Shown piece after piece: positions 9,299-18,392 of a DNA stretch of 64,000 nt. Origin of the DNA: Citrobacter werkmanii NBRC 105721 (GTDB taxonomy: Bacteria > Pseudomonadota > Gammaproteobacteria > Enterobacterales > Enterobacteriaceae); NCBI GenBank assembly GCA_000759755.1, contig BBMW01000019.1:61488-125487 (forward strand). The letters are read 5' to 3'. A program made the position numbers and the translations under genes. The notes beneath the pieces were generated by a model, which saw only the letters and a program-made list of their open reading frames with translations, searched no databases and was not told the origin of the DNA. Numbering within the stretch: the stretch's first letter is position 1; each line of letters begins with the position of its first letter.

Positions 9299-9320
9299 AC
9301 TGTGAACATCATCACGTTCA
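9299..9320 (+). promoter_or_regulatory. CRP site for rhaB
   Basis: TGTGA-ACATCA-TCACG (9301–9316) is nearly identical to the mapped CRP site of E. coli rhaBAD and lies just upstream of the RhaS half-sites. Confidence 0.8.
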
Positions 9321-9371
9321 CCTTTGCCATGTTGCCAGCCGCTAATTGTGCCTGTCACTGTTGAGAAGGTA
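9320..9371 (+). promoter_or_regulatory. RhaS binding half-sites for rhaB
   Basis: Two 17-base half-sites, ACCTTTGCCATGTTGCC (9320–9336) and TCACTGTTGAGAAGGTA (9355–9371), correspond by position and sequence to the RhaS I2/I1 half-sites of E. coli rhaBAD. The downstream one abuts the promoter. Confidence 0.75.
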
Positions 9372-9425
9372 GGCCTTATTCGGGGTTCTTAGACTGAGTG
9401 CAATAAAACTCAGAAGGACCTCGCT

Positions 9426-10895
9426 ATGACTTTTCGCCATTGTGTCGCTGTCGATCTCGGCGCATCCAGCGGGCGCGTAATGCTGGCGCGTTACGACAGT
9501 GAACACCGCACCCTGACGCTGCGTGAAATCCACCGCTTCACTAACTGCCTGCAAAAAACGGACGGTTTTGATACCTGGGACATCGACAGCCTGGAAAACG
9601 ACATTCGTCTGGGTCTGAAGAAAGTCTGCGATGAAGGCATTCGGATAGACAGCATCGGCATTGATACCTGGGGGGTGGATTACGTGCTGGTCGATAACGC
9701 CGGTCAGCGCGTCGGTCTACCGGTTTCTTACCGTGACAACCGCACGACGGGCATTATGTCGCAGGCGATGAAGCAGCCGGGTAAAAACGAGATTTACCGT
9801 CGGAGCGGTATTCAGTTTCTGCCCTTTAACACCTTGTATCAGTTGCGCGCGCTGGTTGAACAGCAACCAGAACTGATTCCGCAGGTAGCGCATGCCCTGC
9901 TGATCCCCGACTACTTCAGCTTTCGCCTGACCGGTGAAATGAACTGGGAATACACCAATGCCACCACCACCCAGTTAGTCAATATCAATACCGACGACTG
10001 GGATGACACGCTGCTGGCGTGGACCGGGGCAGACAAAGCCTGGTTTGGTCGCCCGACGCATCCGGGGAACGTCATTGGCCACTGGATTTGCCCGCAGAAA
10101 AATCAAATTCCGGTCGTGGCGGTTGCCAGTCACGACACGGCCAGCGCGGTCATTGCTTCGCCGCTCGCCGATAAAAACAGCGCGTATCTCTCTTCCGGCA
10201 CCTGGTCGCTGATGGGGTTTGAAAGCAGAACACCGTATACCAACGATGCGGCGTTGGCGGCGAATATCACCAACGAAGGCGGCGCGGAAGGGCGCTACCG
10301 GGTACTGAAAAATATCATGGGACTATGGCTGCTCCAGCGCGTATTAAAAGAGCGCCAGATCGACGATCTGCCAACGCTTATCGCCGAAACGCAAGCGCTG
10401 CCAGCCTGCCAGTTCCTGATAAACCCGAACGACGATCGCTTTATCAACCCCGACGATATGAGTGCGGAAATTCAGGCGGCCTGTCGTGAATCTGGCCAAC
10501 CTGTTCCACTGCAAAACGCCGAACTGGCGCGCTGCATCTTCGACAGCCTGGCGCTGCTGTATGCCGACATTCTGCAAGAGTTGGCAGACCTGCGTGGCGC
10601 AGCGTTTAGCCAGTTGCACATTGTTGGTGGCGGTTGCCAGAACGCGTTACTGAATCAGCTGTGCGCGGATGCCTGCGGTATTCGCGTTATGTCCGGGCCG
10701 ATTGAAGCCTCCACGCTCGGCAACATCGGCATCCAGTTGATGACGCTGGACGAGCTTAACAACGTCGATGATTTCCGTCAGGTAGTGCGCGCCAACTACG
10801 ACCTGACCACCTTCATTCCCAATCCGGAAAGTGAAATTGCCCGCTACCAGGCGCAGTTTCAATCACTACGACAGACAAAGGAGCTTTGCGCATGA
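9426..10895 (+). CDS. rhaB: L-rhamnulokinase
   Basis: The 489-residue FGGY-type sugar kinase has the E. coli length. It phosphorylates L-rhamnulose at O1 with ATP. The phosphate-1 motif [13 protein letters not shown] lies at the N-terminus, and the adenosine-side motif HIVGGGCQN lies near residue 400. It is the first gene of the rhaB-rhaA-rhaD-fucO-rhaM operon under CRP/RhaS control. Its stop overlaps the rhaA start (ATGA). Confidence 0.98.
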   Translation: MTFRHCVAVDLGASSGRVMLARYDSEHRTLTLREIHRFTNCLQKTDGFDTWDIDSLENDIRLGLKKVCDEGIRIDSIGIDTWGVDYVLVDNAGQRVGLPVSYRDNRTTGIMSQAMKQPGKNEIYRRSGIQFLPFNTLYQLRALVEQQPELIPQVAHALLIPDYFSFRLTGEMNWEYTNATTTQLVNINTDDWDDTLLAWTGADKAWFGRPTHPGNVIGHWICPQKNQIPVVAVASHDTASAVIASPLADKNSAYLSSGTWSLMGFESRTPYTNDAALAANITNEGGAEGRYRVLKNIMGLWLLQRVLKERQIDDLPTLIAETQALPACQFLINPNDDRFINPDDMSAEIQAACRESGQPVPLQNAELARCIFDSLALLYADILQELADLRGAAFSQLHIVGGGCQNALLNQLCADACGIRVMSGPIEASTLGNIGIQLMTLDELNNVDDFRQVVRANYDLTTFIPNPESEIARYQAQFQSLRQTKELCA

Positions 10896-12151
10896 CCACT
10901 CAACTTGAACAAGCCTGGGAACTGGCAAAACTGCGTTTCGCCGCGGTAGGTATTGATGTCGAGGCGGCCTTACGCCAGCTCGATCGTCTGCCGGTCTCCA
11001 TGCACTGCTGGCAAGGCGATGACGTCGCCGGTTTCGAAAACCCGGAAGGCTCGCTCACTGGCGGAATTCAGGCTACCGGTAATTATCCGGGCAAAGCGCG
11101 CAACGCGACCGAACTGCGTGCCGATCTGGAGCAGGCGCTGAGCCTGATACCGGGACCAAAACGTCTGAACCTGCATGCGATCTATCTGGAATCCGATACG
11201 CCGGTTGCCCGCGACCAAATCAAACCGGAACACTTCAAAAACTGGGTTGAATGGGCGAAAGCAAACCAGTTAGGGTTGGATTTCAATCCGTCCTGCTTCT
11301 CTCACCCACTGAGCGCCGACGGCTTCACGCTGGCCCACGCCGATGACCACATTCGCCAGTTCTGGATCGATCACTGCAAAGCCAGCCGTCGCGTCTCGGC
11401 GTATTTTGGCGAGCAGTTGGGTACACCGTCGGTGATGAACATCTGGATCCCGGACGGTATGAAAGATATCACCGTTGACCGTTTAGCGCCGCGCCAGCGC
11501 CTGCTGGAAGCACTGGACGAAGTGATCAGCGAGAAACTCGACCCGGCGCACCATATCGATGCCGTTGAGAGCAAGCTGTTTGGCATCGGTGCCGAAAGCT
11601 ACACCGTCGGCTCCAACGAGTTCTATATGGGCTACGCCACCAGCCGCCAGACCGCGCTGTGCCTGGATGCGGGTCACTTCCATCCGACTGAAGTGATTTC
11701 CGACAAAATCTCCGCCGCCATGCTGTATGTACCGCGCCTGCTGCTGCACGTCAGCCGTCCGGTGCGCTGGGACAGCGATCACGTGGTGCTGCTGGATGAT
11801 GAAACTCAGGCGATTGCCAGCGAGATCGTCCGCCACAACCTGTTTGACCGCGTACACATCGGTCTCGACTTCTTCGACGCCTCTATTAACCGCATCGCCG
11901 CGTGGGTTATCGGCACCCGCAATATGAAAAAAGCCCTGCTGCGCGCGTTGTTAGAACCAACCGAGCAACTACGTCAGCTCGAAGCCAGCGGCGACTACAC
12001 CGCACGTCTGGCGCTGCTGGAAGAGCAAAAATCACTGCCATGGCAGGCCGTTTGGGAAATGTATTGCCAGCGCCACGACACGCCAGCGGGCAGCCAGTGG
12101 CTGGACAGCGTTCGCGCTTATGAAAAAGAGATCCTGAGCAAACGTAGCTGA
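10892..12151 (+). CDS. rhaA: L-rhamnose isomerase
   Basis: The 419-residue cytoplasmic metalloenzyme converts L-rhamnose to L-rhamnulose. Length and sequence follow E. coli RhaA throughout, including the metal-binding core [19 protein letters not shown] and [12 protein letters not shown]. The ATG at 10892 is translationally coupled to rhaB by an ATGA overlap and gives the E. coli N-terminus MTTQLEQAW. An in-frame ATG two codons earlier is less likely. Confidence 0.98.
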   Translation: MTTQLEQAWELAKLRFAAVGIDVEAALRQLDRLPVSMHCWQGDDVAGFENPEGSLTGGIQATGNYPGKARNATELRADLEQALSLIPGPKRLNLHAIYLESDTPVARDQIKPEHFKNWVEWAKANQLGLDFNPSCFSHPLSADGFTLAHADDHIRQFWIDHCKASRRVSAYFGEQLGTPSVMNIWIPDGMKDITVDRLAPRQRLLEALDEVISEKLDPAHHIDAVESKLFGIGAESYTVGSNEFYMGYATSRQTALCLDAGHFHPTEVISDKISAAMLYVPRLLLHVSRPVRWDSDHVVLLDDETQAIASEIVRHNLFDRVHIGLDFFDASINRIAAWVIGTRNMKKALLRALLEPTEQLRQLEASGDYTARLALLEEQKSLPWQAVWEMYCQRHDTPAGSQWLDSVRAYEKEILSKRS

Positions 12152-12166
12152 TTGCGACACCTGATC

Positions 12167-12252
12167 TGTAGGCCGGATACGACGCCTCGCGTCGCCATCC
12201 GGCAGTAAATGAAACATGATTGCCGGATGGCGCTGCGCTTATCCGGCCTACG
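12167..12252. repeat. BIME: two opposed REP units between rhaA and rhaD
   Basis: Unit one (12167–12204) starts TGTAGGCCGGAT and ends ATCCGGCA. Unit two (12221–12251) runs TGCCGGATGG…ATCCGGCCTA in the opposite orientation. Together they form a BIME inside the rha operon that could stabilise the upstream rhaBA message. Confidence 0.85.
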
Positions 12253-12294
12253 TAAGACCCGATAACGTTCGGGCAATAAACAGGAACACCGAAG

Positions 12295-13119
12295 ATGCAA
12301 AACATTACTACTTCCTGGTTCGTCCAGGGGATGATCAAAGCCACTTCTGATGCGTGGCTAAAAGGCTGGGACGAGCGTAACGGCGGCAACCTGACGCTGC
12401 GCCTGGATGAAGCAGACATCGCACCATTTAGCGCCGACTTTCACGAAAAACCGCGCTATATTGCGCTGAGTCAGCCTATGCCGTTGCTGGCGAATACGTC
12501 CTTTATCGTCACCGGCTCGGGTAAATTTTTCCGTAACGTTCAGCTCGATCCGGCGGCAAATTTAGGCGTAGTGAAAGTGGACAGCGACGGCGCGGGCTAT
12601 CACATCCTTTGGGGCCTGACCCACGAAGCGGTACCAACCTCCGAATTGCCGGCTCACTTCCTCTCTCACTGCGAACGTATTAAAGCGACGAACGGCAAAG
12701 ATCGCGTGATCATGCACTGTCACGCCACCAACCTGATCGCCCTGACCTATGTGCTGGAAAACGACACCGCGCTAATGACGCGCAAACTGTGGGAAGGCAG
12801 CACCGAGTGCCTGGTGGTGTTCCCGGATGGCGTCGGCATTTTGCCGTGGATGGTGCCGGGTACGGATGAAATCGGCCAGGCGACCGCGCAGGAAATGCAG
12901 AAGTATTCGCTTGTTCTTTGGCCGTTCCATGGCGTGTTCGGCAGCGGCCCCTCCCTCGATGAAGCATTCGGTCTGATCGACACCGCAGAGAAATCAGCAG
13001 AAGTTTTAGTCAAAATCTATTCGATGGGCGGTATGAAGCAGACCATCACGCGTGAAGAACTGGTCGCACTCGGCAAACGTTTTGGTGTGACTCCACTGGC
13101 AAGCGCACTAGCATTATAA
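12295..13119 (+). CDS. rhaD: L-rhamnulose-1-phosphate aldolase
   Basis: The 274-residue class II (zinc) aldolase has the E. coli RhaD length. It cleaves rhamnulose 1-phosphate to dihydroxyacetone phosphate and L-lactaldehyde. The zinc-site motif MHCHATN is near residue 143 and the conserved WPFHGVFG near 207. The L-lactaldehyde it produces is the substrate of the adjacent fucO-like gene 11 bases downstream. Confidence 0.98.
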   Translation: MQNITTSWFVQGMIKATSDAWLKGWDERNGGNLTLRLDEADIAPFSADFHEKPRYIALSQPMPLLANTSFIVTGSGKFFRNVQLDPAANLGVVKVDSDGAGYHILWGLTHEAVPTSELPAHFLSHCERIKATNGKDRVIMHCHATNLIALTYVLENDTALMTRKLWEGSTECLVVFPDGVGILPWMVPGTDEIGQATAQEMQKYSLVLWPFHGVFGSGPSLDEAFGLIDTAEKSAEVLVKIYSMGGMKQTITREELVALGKRFGVTPLASALAL

Positions 13120-13130
13120 GGAGAATAGTG

Positions 13131-14279
13131 ATGAGCTTTATGTTGGCACTACCCAAAATTAGCCTGCATGGCGCTGGAGCGATTGCCGATATGGTGAACC
13201 TCGTGGCGAATAAGCAATGGGGCAAAGCGCTGATCGTTACCGATGGTCAACTGGTAAAGCTGGGCCTACTGGATAGCCTGTTTAGCGCGCTGGATGAACA
13301 TCAAATGTCTTACCACCTGTTTGATGAGGTGTTTCCAAACCCGACAGAAGAGCTGGTGCAGAAAGGTTTTGCGGCGTATCAGAGCGCAGAATGTGACTAC
13401 ATTATCGCCTTCGGTGGCGGCAGCCCGATCGATACCGCTAAAGCGGTGAAAATCCTGACCGCCAACCCAGGTCCTTCTACCGCATACTCCGGCGTGGGCA
13501 AAGTGAAAAATGCCGGCGTTCCGCTGGTCGCCATCAATACCACCGCCGGTACAGCTGCAGAAATGACCAGCAATGCGGTGATTATAGACTCTGCTCGCAA
13601 GGTTAAAGAGGTGATCATCGACCCGAACATCATCCCGGATATCGCCGTGGATGATGCCAGCGTGATGCTGGAAATCCCGGCTTCCGTTACCGCCGCAACC
13701 GGTATGGACGCCCTGACGCACGCGGTGGAAGCCTATGTTTCCGTCGGCGCGCATCCACTCACTGACGCCAACGCGCTGGAAGCGATTCGCTTAATCAATC
13801 TGTGGCTACCGAAAGCGGTTGACGATGGTCATAACCTCGAAGCCCGTGAACAAATGGCATTTGGTCAGTATCTGGCGGGTATGGCATTTAACAGCGCCGG
13901 TCTTGGTCTGGTACATGCGCTGGCGCACCAGCCGGGCGCAACCCACAACCTGCCGCACGGCGTCTGCAATGCCATCCTGCTGCCAGTAATCGAAAACTTT
14001 AACCGCCCAAACGCCGAGGCTCGCTTTGCCCGCGTGGCGCAGGCGATGGGCGTCGATACCCGCGGCATGAGCGATAAAGCGGCAAGCATGGAAGCCATTA
14101 ACGCCATTCGCGCCCTGAGCAAGCGGGTAGGTATTCCAGCCGGTTTCAGCCAGCTTGGCGTGACCAAAGAAGATATTGAAGGCTGGTTGGATAAAGCATT
14201 GGCCGATCCGTGTGCGCCATGTAACCCACGCACCGCCAGTCGCGATGAAGTCCGCGAGCTGTATCTGGAGGCGTTATGA
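13131..14279 (+). CDS. fucO: Iron-dependent lactaldehyde reductase (1,2-propanediol oxidoreductase), rha-operon copy
   Basis: This 382-residue group III alcohol dehydrogenase has the [10 protein letters not shown] nucleotide-binding loop (95–104) and the four metal ligands Asp193, His197, His262 and His276. It is FucO/YiaY-like. The ATG at 13131 has AGGAG 7 bases upstream; a GTG immediately before it is in frame. It lies between rhaD and rhaM and overlaps rhaM by ATGA, so it belongs to the rha operon. It would reduce the L-lactaldehyde made by RhaD to 1,2-propanediol during anaerobic rhamnose use. E. coli K-12 lacks a gene here and relies on the fuc-regulon fucO. The name is by function and similarity, not strict orthology. 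Confidence 0.85.
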   Translation: MSFMLALPKISLHGAGAIADMVNLVANKQWGKALIVTDGQLVKLGLLDSLFSALDEHQMSYHLFDEVFPNPTEELVQKGFAAYQSAECDYIIAFGGGSPIDTAKAVKILTANPGPSTAYSGVGKVKNAGVPLVAINTTAGTAAEMTSNAVIIDSARKVKEVIIDPNIIPDIAVDDASVMLEIPASVTAATGMDALTHAVEAYVSVGAHPLTDANALEAIRLINLWLPKAVDDGHNLEAREQMAFGQYLAGMAFNSAGLGLVHALAHQPGATHNLPHGVCNAILLPVIENFNRPNAEARFARVAQAMGVDTRGMSDKAASMEAINAIRALSKRVGIPAGFSQLGVTKEDIEGWLDKALADPCAPCNPRTASRDEVRELYLEAL

Positions 14280-14590
14280 TCCGCAAAGCGTTTGTGATGC
14301 AGGTGAATGCCGACGCGCACGTTGAGTACCAGCGTCGTCATAATCCCATTTGGCCTGAGCTGGCAGCCGTATTAAAAGAGCACGGCGCACATCACTACGC
14401 GATTTATCTTGATCAGGAGCGTAATCTGCTGTTCGCCACCGTTGAGATTGAGTCCGAGGAGCGCTGGAATGCCGTTGCCAGCACCGACGTTTGCCAGCGT
14501 TGGTGGAAACATATGCGTGACGTAATGTCAGCCAACCCGGACAACAGCCCGCTCAGCGCAGAGCTAAAAGAGGTGTTCTATCTGCAGTAA
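14276..14590 (+). CDS. rhaM: L-rhamnose mutarotase
   Basis: The 104-residue dimeric alpha/beta protein interconverts the alpha and beta anomers of L-rhamnose. It has the same length as E. coli RhaM (YiiL), with conserved [15 protein letters not shown] and CQRWWKHM. The start overlaps the fucO stop (ATGA). It is the last gene of the rha operon; a strong terminator follows. Confidence 0.97.
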   Translation: MIRKAFVMQVNADAHVEYQRRHNPIWPELAAVLKEHGAHHYAIYLDQERNLLFATVEIESEERWNAVASTDVCQRWWKHMRDVMSANPDNSPLSAELKEVFYLQ

Positions 14591-14593
14591 GTC

Positions 14594-14639
14594 GTGTGCC
14601 CGGTGGCGCAAGCTTACCGGGCACACGGTTTTATTTTTT
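14594..14639 (+). terminator. rha operon terminator
   Basis: An 11-base-pair perfect stem (GTGTGCCCGGT / ACCGGGCACAC) is followed by a T-rich tract (14629–14639), directly after the rhaM stop. Confidence 0.85.
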
Positions 14640-14671
14640 GTAGGCCGGATAAGCGATAGCGCCATCCGGCA
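14639..14671. repeat. REP element
   Basis: TGTAGGCCGGATAAGCG…GCCATCCGGCA is a single REP palindrome between the converging rhaM and XRE-cupin genes. Confidence 0.8.
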
Positions 14672-14674
14672 ATT

Positions 14675-15223
14675 TCAATTCTGCTCAGAAACCAGAATCG
14701 CCTGGGTGTCAGGCTCCAGTGCTTTAAAGATATGCGCCCGATCGGCGGGGTAACAAATGTAGTCGCCCTCACCTAACTCTTCCGGCGCTTCCGTCAATCC
14801 CACCATCGCCTTACCTTGCGTCACGATAATATGTTCAACCGATCCCGGTGGATGCGGCTGTGAAATACGATCCGCGCCCGGTTGCGTCAGCAGCAGATAG
14901 ATATCCCGCCGCGCGCCCGGTGGGCAGGCGGCCAGTAAAATGGCCTGATAGTGGGCCTGTTCCGCCACGACTTTTGTCCCTTCGCCGCGGCGAATCACCT
15001 GCGTTTTTTGCTCTTGCGGCTCCAGCAGGCGCGCAAAAGGGATATCCAACGCCACACACAGCGACCACAGCGTTTCCAGGCTAGGGTTGCCATTACCCGC
15101 TTCCAACTGTGAGAGCGTCGATTTTGCAATCCCCGCGCGGCGGGCAATCTCTGCCAGTGACAAACCAGTGCGCTGACGTTCACGCACCAGGCTTTTCGCG
15201 ATCATACTGATGGGCTGGGTCAT
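14675..15223 (-). CDS. XRE-family regulator with C-terminal cupin domain
   Basis: In this 182-residue protein, residues ~8–62 form an XRE helix-turn-helix (TGLSLAEIARRAGIAKSTLS) and residues ~100–180 a cupin barrel (HPPGSVEHIIV, GEGDYICYPAD). Proteins of this design sense small ligands and regulate nearby transport or detoxification genes. It is divergent from an azlCD-type exporter, with a TCGAACGA palindrome between them, so it probably controls both. I do not recognise a specific E. coli K-12 orthologue here. Confidence 0.85.
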   Translation of the reverse strand: MTQPISMIAKSLVRERQRTGLSLAEIARRAGIAKSTLSQLEAGNGNPSLETLWSLCVALDIPFARLLEPQEQKTQVIRRGEGTKVVAEQAHYQAILLAACPPGARRDIYLLLTQPGADRISQPHPPGSVEHIIVTQGKAMVGLTEAPEELGEGDYICYPADRAHIFKALEPDTQAILVSEQN

Positions 15224-15242
15224 TCACGACTCCATGTTTTTT

Positions 15243-15312
15243 ATATCGAACGAATCGTTCGACTTGTAAAGCTAAATGGTTGCGTTCATTATAATGGAAA
15301 TTCGTTCGATAT
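15243..15312. promoter_or_regulatory. Palindromic operators of the XRE-cupin/azlC divergent promoter
   Basis: TCGAACGAATCGTTCGA (15246–15262) is a 17-base perfect palindrome. ATATCGAACGAA (15243–15254) recurs exactly inverted as TTCGTTCGATAT (15301–15312), flanking a TATAAT (15290–15295). Two operator copies bracket the azlC promoter, a layout typical of an autoregulated divergent pair. Confidence 0.65.
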
Positions 15313-15324
15313 GGCTAAAATGGT

Positions 15325-15984
15325 ATGAAACATTATTTTTCCTGTCTCAAAGGCGACACGCTGAAAGCAATATTTCTCGTCTGTCTGGCCGTCGGCGTTG
15401 TCGGCATGTCATATGGCTCGCTGGCGATGGCCTATGGCTTCCCGCTGTGGGTACCGTTTGTGCTTTCTATTACGGTGCTGGCGGGCGCATCCGAGTTTAT
15501 GTTTATCGGCATCGTCGCCAGCGGCGGTAACCCACTGGCGGCTGCGGCTGCCGGTTTACTGGTGAACGCCCGACACGTACCTTTTGGCGTTACGGTGCGT
15601 GACCTGGTGGGCTCTCGTGCCGCCAGCCTCCTCGGCTGCCATATCATGAACGACGAAAGCGTGGTGTTTGGCCTGTCGCAAAAAACGCCGGAACAGCGTA
15701 AAGCCGCCTACTGGCTATGCGGTCTGGGCGTCGCCCTATTCTGGCCGATTGGCACGCTGATTGGCGCAGGTGTCGGCAAACTGCTCCCGGCCCCAGAAAC
15801 CATCGGTCTGGATGCCGTTTTCCCTGCCATTTTGTTGGCCTTAGTGGTCCCGGCCTTTAAAAACCGCACCACGCTAATCCGCGCCTGTAGCGGTGCCGCG
15901 CTGTCGCTTGCCGCCATTCCCTTTGCGCCGGTGGGTTTACCGGTTCTGCTCTCACTGTTTGGCTTACTGACGAGGAAAAAATAA
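15325..15984 (+). CDS. AzlC-family branched-chain amino acid exporter, large subunit
   Basis: The 219-residue membrane protein belongs to the AzlC/YgaZ family, with five or more hydrophobic segments and the family-typical NARHVPFG motif. Together with the AzlD-type partner it forms a two-subunit exporter, by family knowledge for branched-chain amino acids or analogues. The ATG at 15325 lies just downstream of the operator region. Its stop overlaps the next start by 1 base, so the two are coexpressed. Confidence 0.85.
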   Translation: MKHYFSCLKGDTLKAIFLVCLAVGVVGMSYGSLAMAYGFPLWVPFVLSITVLAGASEFMFIGIVASGGNPLAAAAAGLLVNARHVPFGVTVRDLVGSRAASLLGCHIMNDESVVFGLSQKTPEQRKAAYWLCGLGVALFWPIGTLIGAGVGKLLPAPETIGLDAVFPAILLALVVPAFKNRTTLIRACSGAALSLAAIPFAPVGLPVLLSLFGLLTRKK

Positions 15985-16307
15985 TGGGCAACATGACGCT
16001 GTTTATCGTTGGTATCGCCATGTTATCTCTGGGAACGTATTTAATGCGTTTAGGGGGAGCGAAGCTTGGGAGCCGTTTAGCGTTTTCAGAACGCTCGCAG
16101 GCGCTGCTTTCTGATGCCGCAACGGTATTGCTGTTCTCCGTCGCGCTGGCGACTACTTTTTATGAAGGTGAACACTTTGCTGGAATGGCGCGCGTTCTTG
16201 GGGTTGGCTTCGCGGTCTTTCTCGCCTGGCGTAAAATGCCGTTGATCGTGGTAATCATTGCCGCGGCCGTGGTGACGGCGCTGTTGAGGATGGCGGGAAT
16301 ACACTAA
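15984..16307 (+). CDS. AzlD-family exporter, small subunit
   Basis: The 107-residue protein has four hydrophobic segments and the AzlD/YgaH pattern (LSLGTYLMRLGGAKLG). It overlaps the azlC-type gene (TAATG) and is the expected partner subunit. A stem-loop follows. Confidence 0.85.
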   Translation: MGNMTLFIVGIAMLSLGTYLMRLGGAKLGSRLAFSERSQALLSDAATVLLFSVALATTFYEGEHFAGMARVLGVGFAVFLAWRKMPLIVVIIAAAVVTALLRMAGIH

Positions 16308-16316
16308 TAATATAAC

Positions 16317-16343
16317 TACCCTGACGAAATATTCATCAGGGTA
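16317..16343 (+). terminator. Stem-loop after azlD
   Basis: TACCCTGA and TCAGGGTA form an 8-base-pair stem about 10 bases after the azlD stop. There is no U-run, so termination is uncertain. Confidence 0.4.
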
Positions 16344-16489
16344 ATCGCCTGTAGCATTGTGTGTTTTACCCCACAAAACCACGCGCTAACTCGGCCTCAA
16401 AATGTCACTGCACGCTGACATATTGCCGCTCATCTCTTCATCGCCTCACCGTTAAAATCGTATGAAACAGGTTTTAACGGAGTCTCACC

Positions 16490-16936
16490 ATGGCAGCCCT
16501 TACAGCTAACTGCATTGACCTGAATATTCAGGGAAATAGCGTTTATTCCATCCTCAAACAGCTGGCGAATATCGCTTTTGATAACGGCTACGTCAGCGAT
16601 CGTCATCAGTTTTTGCAAACGCTGCTACTGCGCGAAAAACTGCACTCCACCGGCTTTGGTTCGGGCATTGCCGTCCCGCACGGCAAAAGCGCCTGTGTTA
16701 AGCAGCCTTTCGTCCTGTTCGCGCGTAAATCAGAAAACGTCGACTGGAAAGCCAGCGACGGCGAAGACGTCAACTGCTGGATTTGCCTCGGCGTGCCGCA
16801 AACCGGTGAGGATGATCAGGTCAAAATCATCGGTACCCTGTGCCGCAAAATTATCCATCAGGATTTCATCAACCAGCTGAAACAGGGCGACGTCGGTCAG
16901 GTGCTTGCCCTGCTCAATCAGACCTTAACCTCATAA
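16490..16936 (+). CDS. frvA: PTS fructose-type EIIA component
   Basis: The 148-residue protein has the E. coli FrvA length. The phosphorylated histidine is His64 in GIAVPHGKS. It accepts phosphate from HPr and passes it to the EIIB domain of FrvB, encoded 10 bases downstream. The sugar carried by the Frv system is not established. It is the first gene of frvABXR. Confidence 0.93.
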   Translation: MAALTANCIDLNIQGNSVYSILKQLANIAFDNGYVSDRHQFLQTLLLREKLHSTGFGSGIAVPHGKSACVKQPFVLFARKSENVDWKASDGEDVNCWICLGVPQTGEDDQVKIIGTLCRKIIHQDFINQLKQGDVGQVLALLNQTLTS

Positions 16937-16946
16937 GGAAGCGGCT

Positions 16947-18392
16947 ATGGAGTCATCCTTGCGTTTAGTGGCGATCACCAACTGTCCTGCGGGAATCGCC
17001 CACACCTATATGGTGGCGGAAGCACTGGAGCAAAAAGCGCGTTCGCTCGGCCATACCATTAAAGTCGAAACCCAGGGTTCAAGCGGCGTGGAAAACCGTC
17101 TGACCAGTGAAGAGATTGCCGCCGCGGATTACGTGATTCTGGCAACAGGACGCGGCTTAAGCGGTGAAGACCGCGCGCGCTTCGCCGGGAAAAAGGTCTA
17201 TGAAATCGCCATTTCTCAGGCGCTGAAAAATATCGACCAGATTTTTACGCAGTTGCCTTCACATTCGCAGCTGTTTACCGCCGATAGCGGCGTAAAGCTG
17301 GGCAAACAGGATGTGCAGCAGGGTAGCGTGATGAGTCACCTGATGGCGGGCGTCTCCGCCGCGCTGCCGTTTGTTATCGGCGGCGGTATTCTGGTCGCCA
17401 TCGCCAATATGCTAGTGCAGTTCGGTTTGCCCTATACCGACATGTCAAAGGGCGCGCCGTCGTTTACCTGGATCGTCGAATCCATCGGCTATCTGGGCTT
17501 CACCTTTATGATCCCCATAATGGGCGCGTACATCGCCTGGTCTATTGCCGATAAACCGGCGTTCGCCCCGGCGTTCCTCGTGTGCTATCTGGCGAACGAT
17601 AAAGGGCTACTGGGGACGCAATCCGGCGCGGGATTTCTCGGCGCGGTCGTGCTGGGGCTGGCAATCGGCTACTTCGTCTTGTGGTTTCGCAAGGTGCGCC
17701 TCGGCAAAGCGCTCCAGCCGCTACTCGGCTCGATGCTGATCCCGTTTGTCACACTGCTGGTGTTTGGCGTACTGACTTATTACGTCATCGGCCCGGTGAT
17801 GTCCGATATCATGGGCGGTCTGCTGCATTTCCTGAACACCATTCCGCCATCAATGAAAATGGGCGCAGCCTTTCTCGTCGGCGCGATGCTGGCGTTCGAT
17901 ATGGGCGGGCCAATCAACAAAACCGCGTGGTTCTTCTGTTTCTCGCTGCTGGAAAAACATATCTATGACTGGTACGCCATCGTCGGCGTGGTGGCGCTGA
18001 TGCCGCCCGTCGCAGCAGGTATCGCTACCTATTTAGCGCCAAAACTGTTTACCCAGCAGGAGAAGGCAGCCGCCAGCAGCGCGATTGTGGTGGGGGCAAC
18101 CGTCGCCACCGAACCGGCTATTCCTTACGCGCTGGCCGCGCCGCTGCCGATGATTACCGCCAATACGCTCTCCGGCGGTATTACCGGCATGCTGGTGATC
18201 GCCTTCGGAATCAAACGGCTCGCGCCGGGGTTAGGTATCTTTGATCCACTGATTGGCCTGATGTCGCCAGTGGGGTCATTTTATCTGGTGCTGGCTATCG
18301 GTCTGGCGCTGAACATTTCGTTAATTATCATCCTGAAAGGGTTGTGGCTGAAACGTAAAGCCGCGCAGCAGGAGCTTGCCCATGAACATTGA
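16947..18392 (+). CDS. frvB: PTS fructose-type EIIBC component
   Basis: The 481-residue protein has an N-terminal EIIB domain with the phospho-accepting Cys13 in ITNCPAGIAHTYM (~1–100) and a C-terminal EIIC membrane domain with the fructose-family signature FDMGGPINK. It should transport and phosphorylate an unidentified sugar with FrvA. Its 3' end overlaps frvX by 11 bases. Confidence 0.93.
   Translation: MESSLRLVAITNCPAGIAHTYMVAEALEQKARSLGHTIKVETQGSSGVENRLTSEEIAAADYVILATGRGLSGEDRARFAGKKVYEIAISQALKNIDQIFTQLPSHSQLFTADSGVKLGKQDVQQGSVMSHLMAGVSAALPFVIGGGILVAIANMLVQFGLPYTDMSKGAPSFTWIVESIGYLGFTFMIPIMGAYIAWSIADKPAFAPAFLVCYLANDKGLLGTQSGAGFLGAVVLGLAIGYFVLWFRKVRLGKALQPLLGSMLIPFVTLLVFGVLTYYVIGPVMSDIMGGLLHFLNTIPPSMKMGAAFLVGAMLAFDMGGPINKTAWFFCFSLLEKHIYDWYAIVGVVALMPPVAAGIATYLAPKLFTQQEKAAASSAIVVGATVATEPAIPYALAAPLPMITANTLSGGITGMLVIAFGIKRLAPGLGIFDPLIGLMSPVGSFYLVLAIGLALNISLIIILKGLWLKRKAAQQELAHEH

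Larger units (their letters stand above)
9126..9425. promoter_or_regulatory. rhaS–rhaB divergent control region
   Basis: This 300-base gap holds no gene. The rhaB-proximal half carries a CRP site and two RhaS half-sites, listed separately. The rhaS-proximal half should hold the RhaR sites by analogy with E. coli, but I could not define them from sequence. AGAAGGACC before 9426 is the rhaB ribosome-binding region. Confidence 0.8.
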
